DNA of 64,000 nt, taken from Bdellovibrionales bacterium (lineage in GTDB: Bacteria > Bdellovibrionota > Bdellovibrionia > Bdellovibrionales > UBA1609). Below, piece by piece: positions 61,596 to 64,000 of the stretch. Every line of letters begins with the position of its first letter. The stretch's first letter is position 1. The notes below the pieces were generated by a model. That model was not told the origin of the DNA. It was given only the letters and a program-made list of their open reading frames with translations, and made no database searches. The translations under genes were made by a program, and so were the position numbers. The DNA lies in the NCBI GenBank assembly GCA_019637855.1, contig JAHBUX010000017.1, positions 1-64,000 of the forward strand, read 5' to 3'.

Positions 61596-62096
61596 TTAGG
61601 TGTACTTTTTTAGTTTTCTTTGTAGGCTTTGGCGATGCAGGCCAAGATCTTTGGCGGTCTTAGTGATGTTGCCTTGGTTTTTGGTTAGAACAAAATCAAT
61701 GTGTTCGTGCTCGACTTGTGACAGGGATTGGGGCTTGAAATCCGGTTCTGGCTTTTTAAGTCGGCCTTCGAGTGCAGCTTCAATCAGATCAAAGCTGGCT
61801 GGTTTTGTTAGGTAGTCAGTGGCACCCAGTTTTACGGCTTCAACGGCGGTGGCGATACTGCCATAGCCGGAAAGCACGACGATCTTGCAAAGCGGAGAGT
61901 TCGTCTTGATAACCTGGATGGCATCGAGGCCGAATTCTCCGCGCAGGCGGAGATCGACGAGGGCGAATTGAAATTCCGTTGCAGGAATCTCTTTGATGGA
62001 ATGGACTATGGTGGGCTCGTAACCGTGATCCTTAAACTCACTCGCCAGGCTTTTTGCCAGATTTAATTCGTCATCTAAAATGAGCACCGTCTTCAT
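61596..62096 (-). CDS. regA: RegA/PrrA/ActR-type response regulator
   Basis: 166 residues from MKTVLILDDE. The receiver domain has Asp8-Asp9, phospho-acceptor Asp48 (LVDLRL) and Lys in LTKPA. A short linker leads to a Fis-type helix-turn-helix (NQGNITKTAKDLGLHRQSLQRKLKKYT), as in RegA. It controls respiration and redox genes. The ATG overlaps the kinase stop as ATGA. Confidence 0.93.
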   Translation of the reverse strand: MKTVLILDDELNLAKSLASEFKDHGYEPTIVHSIKEIPATEFQFALVDLRLRGEFGLDAIQVIKTNSPLCKIVVLSGYGSIATAVEAVKLGATDYLTKPASFDLIEAALEGRLKKPEPDFKPQSLSQVEHEHIDFVLTKNQGNITKTAKDLGLHRQSLQRKLKKYT

Positions 62097-63394
62097 GGGG
62101 CGTCTTCCCTTAAAAGCCAAGACATCCGAACGGTTGCACCGCCCTCGGGGCGATTGCGTGTTTCGAGGTGACCGCCCAGGGATTGCGCGAATAGTTCAGA
62201 GACGTAGAGGCCCAGACCCGTTCCATTTTTCTTGGTCGTCACAAAAGGTTCACCTTTTTGTCGTAGGACGCTTGCCGGAAAACCGGGGCCGTCATCTGCG
62301 ACGGAAAGGCAGGTTTCGTGACCGACTTTCTTGAGCTCGATGCGGATCTGGCCAGAGGGGTTGGCGTCAAAGGCGTTGTCTAAAAGATTGATAACGACTT
62401 GTGAGAAGTTGACTGGAGGGATCGACGCGGTGATCAGGTGTTCGATATCGAGCCGCGGTTTGATTTCTTTGTCCTCGCTCCAACTGTCGACGATATCTTT
62501 TAAGAGGTCACCGACGACGACGTTTTTGAAGTGAAAATCGCGAGAATCCATTTGCGAGTCGTTCATCCGGTGAATGATATTCTGGCAAACTAAGATGGCA
62601 TTCAACGCTTCGTCGGTATCCTCCGATGCGCCGAGGTGGCGTTTAAGTCTTTCGAGTCGAATTTTTGCCACATTGAGCGGACTTGCGAATTCGTGCGAGA
62701 AGCCGGCGGCGAGTGCGCCGATAGAGCGCAGGCGATCTTGTCTCTCGAGCGTGATTTGGGCCTGCCGTTGTTGTTCACTTTGCCTTTCGAGATAAGAGCC
62801 CAACGATCGCATGACCAGCCAGAAGCTGAAAGCCATGAGATGGAAGACGATAAAGGTGGCGATAAGTGGTGAAGTGACTACGCCTTGGCTGGCGAGAACG
62901 ACTTGAAACTGCAACATGCCAATAAGGACATGTGTAAGAACGAGAAACGGCCAGCTGAGTCGGCCGGGGATAAGCACTCCCCCTAAAGAAGCGTTTAATA
63001 AAAAGAGGATCACGAACGGATTGGCAAATCCTCCGGTGGCGGAGAGAAGGCCAGCCAGGATCAAGAGATCAAACGCGAGTTGATAGCAAATGATTACAGG
63101 CCCGATGGGACGCTTGGATTCGGCGATAACTAGCTGGCTCAGAAGATTGAAGAGGATCAGCACTCCCAGGATGGCCAGGTACCAGGGGGCGGTTTCTCGC
63201 GTGAGGGCTCCGAAGACAAGAGCAGGTCCGCAGAGAATGAGAATCAGCGTGATGGCGACCCAGCGCAGCTTAACCAACCAGAGCAGTTTGGCTTTTTCCG
63301 AGACGCCGTTCTTAGATGGGAAAACAAACAGGCCGGCAGCTTCCTGCGCCTGATTCAATATGCGGCTTGTGATCGGGACCTCAATGCTGGACAT
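62093..63394 (-). CDS. regB: RegB/PrrB/ActS-type redox sensor histidine kinase
   Basis: 433 residues: six membrane helices with the quinone-site motif GGFANPF (121-127), phospho-His234 (FSHEFASPL), a Cys at 270 (ILVCQNIIHRM) placed like the redox Cys of RegB, and an HATPase domain (NLLDNAFDANPSG, DDGPGF, GTGLGLYV). It senses quinone and thiol redox state and phosphorylates RegA. It is divergent from the sulfatase gene. Confidence 0.92.
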   Translation of the reverse strand: MSSIEVPITSRILNQAQEAAGLFVFPSKNGVSEKAKLLWLVKLRWVAITLILILCGPALVFGALTRETAPWYLAILGVLILFNLLSQLVIAESKRPIGPVIICYQLAFDLLILAGLLSATGGFANPFVILFLLNASLGGVLIPGRLSWPFLVLTHVLIGMLQFQVVLASQGVVTSPLIATFIVFHLMAFSFWLVMRSLGSYLERQSEQQRQAQITLERQDRLRSIGALAAGFSHEFASPLNVAKIRLERLKRHLGASEDTDEALNAILVCQNIIHRMNDSQMDSRDFHFKNVVVGDLLKDIVDSWSEDKEIKPRLDIEHLITASIPPVNFSQVVINLLDNAFDANPSGQIRIELKKVGHETCLSVADDGPGFPASVLRQKGEPFVTTKKNGTGLGLYVSELFAQSLGGHLETRNRPEGGATVRMSWLLREDAP

Positions 63395-63443
63395 GTGGAA
63401 CGCAAGTTAGCGCAATATCCCCCACTTGGCGACTTGTTAGAGC

Positions 63444-63468
63444 TCCCTGCAACAGGATGTTGCAGGGA
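63444..63468. promoter_or_regulatory. 11-bp dyad between regB and the sulfatase gene
   Basis: TCCCTGCAACA and TGTTGCAGGGA are exact complements separated by GGA. The site lies in the 123-bp divergent region, 50 bases before the sulfatase start, as an operator or a 5' leader hairpin. Confidence 0.45.
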
Positions 63469-63517
63469 CGGATGTGTTTGGATAGCTTTTCTTAAACCCT
63501 TCAAAGTTGGAGACGTG

Positions 63518-64000
63518 GTGAAAAAACTAAGCACGGGTAGAGGTATCAGTCGTAGAGATTTTATTGCTCTTTCTTCGGCTTTCGCGGCTACGTCCTCCCT
63601 GAACGGATTCACCTGGGCGAAATCGGCCCGTGAGGCTCGCAAAGATAAGAAGCCGAACATTTTATTCATCTTCACCGACCAAGAGCGTTACTTCTCCCGA
63701 TTACCGTCTGTCTTTCCTTTTCCAGGTCATGAACGTCTCGTAAAAATGGGAACGACATTTCATCTCCATCAGATTTCCGCGACGATGTGTACGTCGTCGC
63801 GATCGACCATGCTGATCGGATTGCAAACGCCACTCACGCGAATGTTCGACAATACGGATGCGCCCTACGTTAAGGCCATGTCGACGAAAATTCCGACGAT
63901 TGGCCACATGTTGCGTAAGGTGGGTTATTACACCGCCTACAAAGGGAAGTGGCACCTGAGCCGGGATTTCGAGGACCCAGCGTGTGGGTTGAATCAAGAA
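63518..64000 (+). CDS. Tat-exported sulfatase family protein, 3' end beyond the window
   Basis: The first 161 residues are present. The GTG start has GGAG five bases upstream. A twin-arginine signal (GISRRDFIALSSAFAA) leads to the alkaline-phosphatase/sulfatase core: KPNILFIFTDQER (metal Asp54) and MCTSSRSTMLIGLQ, with Cys91-T-S-S-Arg95 at the formylglycine position (Ser instead of the usual Pro). Then IPTIGHMLRKVGYYTAYKGKWHL, typical of arylsulfatases. It would cleave sulfate or phosphonate esters outside the cytosol. Confidence 0.88.
   Translation, partial: MKKLSTGRGISRRDFIALSSAFAATSSLNGFTWAKSAREARKDKKPNILFIFTDQERYFSRLPSVFPFPGHERLVKMGTTFHLHQISATMCTSSRSTMLIGLQTPLTRMFDNTDAPYVKAMSTKIPTIGHMLRKVGYYTAYKGKWHLSRDFEDPACGLNQE

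Noticed and set aside
63355-63997. Minus-strand frames at the right edge of the window
   Set aside because: The plus strand encodes a Tat signal and the sulfatase core over the same bases; the minus frames have no family features.
1-64000. tRNA, rRNA, CRISPR, transposase or prophage genes
   Set aside because: A read of both strands showed no cloverleaf, no repeat-spacer array, no transposase or integrase motif; short RNAs could still be missed by eye.

Overview
The window is a GC-rich bacterial chromosome segment of about 64 kb, carrying roughly 60 protein genes packed tightly on both strands. I see no rRNA, tRNA, CRISPR array, insertion sequence or prophage. The likely source is a didermic Bdellovibrionota/Oligoflexia-type bacterium, or less likely a myxobacterial relative. 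This is an inference from the Agl/Glt-like gliding-type operon with an AgmX/PglI tail, the myxobacterial-type outer-membrane barrel, the many lipoproteins and DUF4214 proteins, and a RegB/RegA pair. No phylogenetic marker was checked against a database.

Layout. 1-965: an edge HNH nuclease fragment and a DUF4287-SRPBCC protein. 966-1455: a gene-free leader rich in repeats. 1456-11927: a ten-gene, tightly overlapping operon (ExbB/TolQ, two ExbD/TolR, TPR protein, small periplasmic protein, AgmX/TonB-like protein, lipoprotein, outer-membrane barrel, second TPR protein, VWA lipoprotein) ending in the best intrinsic terminator of the window. It reads as one proton-driven trans-envelope machine. 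11931-23540: housekeeping and envelope genes (RhlE-type helicase, SlyD, lysophospholipase, MipA, a Tat-exported FAD enzyme, TerC, an HtrA protease with a ribosome site buried in a hairpin, barrels, a proline-rich lipoprotein). 23743-33067: KefB-type antiporter, MFS carrier, S1-domain protein, extradiol dioxygenase, exonuclease, ABC-F ATPase. 33106-41252: two membrane glycosyltransferase-type proteins, a CsgG-like protein, a secreted protein-glutaminase-like enzyme, and a cyclic-nucleotide-binding protein divergent from a membrane pseudokinase.

41295-48855: a MarR-EmrA-EmrB-TolC tripartite efflux operon; an ArsR regulator with a SRPBCC partner divergent from an MFS exporter, with a clear operator; and hisS, whose conserved N-terminus has no ATG, GTG or TTG and appears to start at ATT. 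48905-57826: serine hydrolase, delta-60 repeat lipoprotein, DUF4214 and beta-helix surface proteins, bestrophin-like membrane protein, a MarR-DUF1398 pair under a perfect 18-bp palindrome, and a secreted protein made of two diverged repeats. 57897-64000: TonB-dependent siderophore receptor, then a redox/copper cluster regB-regA-sco-pcuAC-cytochrome c on the minus strand, and a Tat-exported sulfatase running off the window.

Genome style. Five convergent gene pairs end in stop codons that overlap by exactly four bases (YTAR), and many operon genes overlap as ATGA or TAATG. Several strong perfect hairpins behind genes lack a U-tract. The most interesting items are the Glt-like operon, the AUU start with hidden Shine-Dalgarno of hisS, the candidate RNA thermometer of the HtrA gene, the C-lobe-only pseudokinase and the protein-glutaminase-like enzyme.
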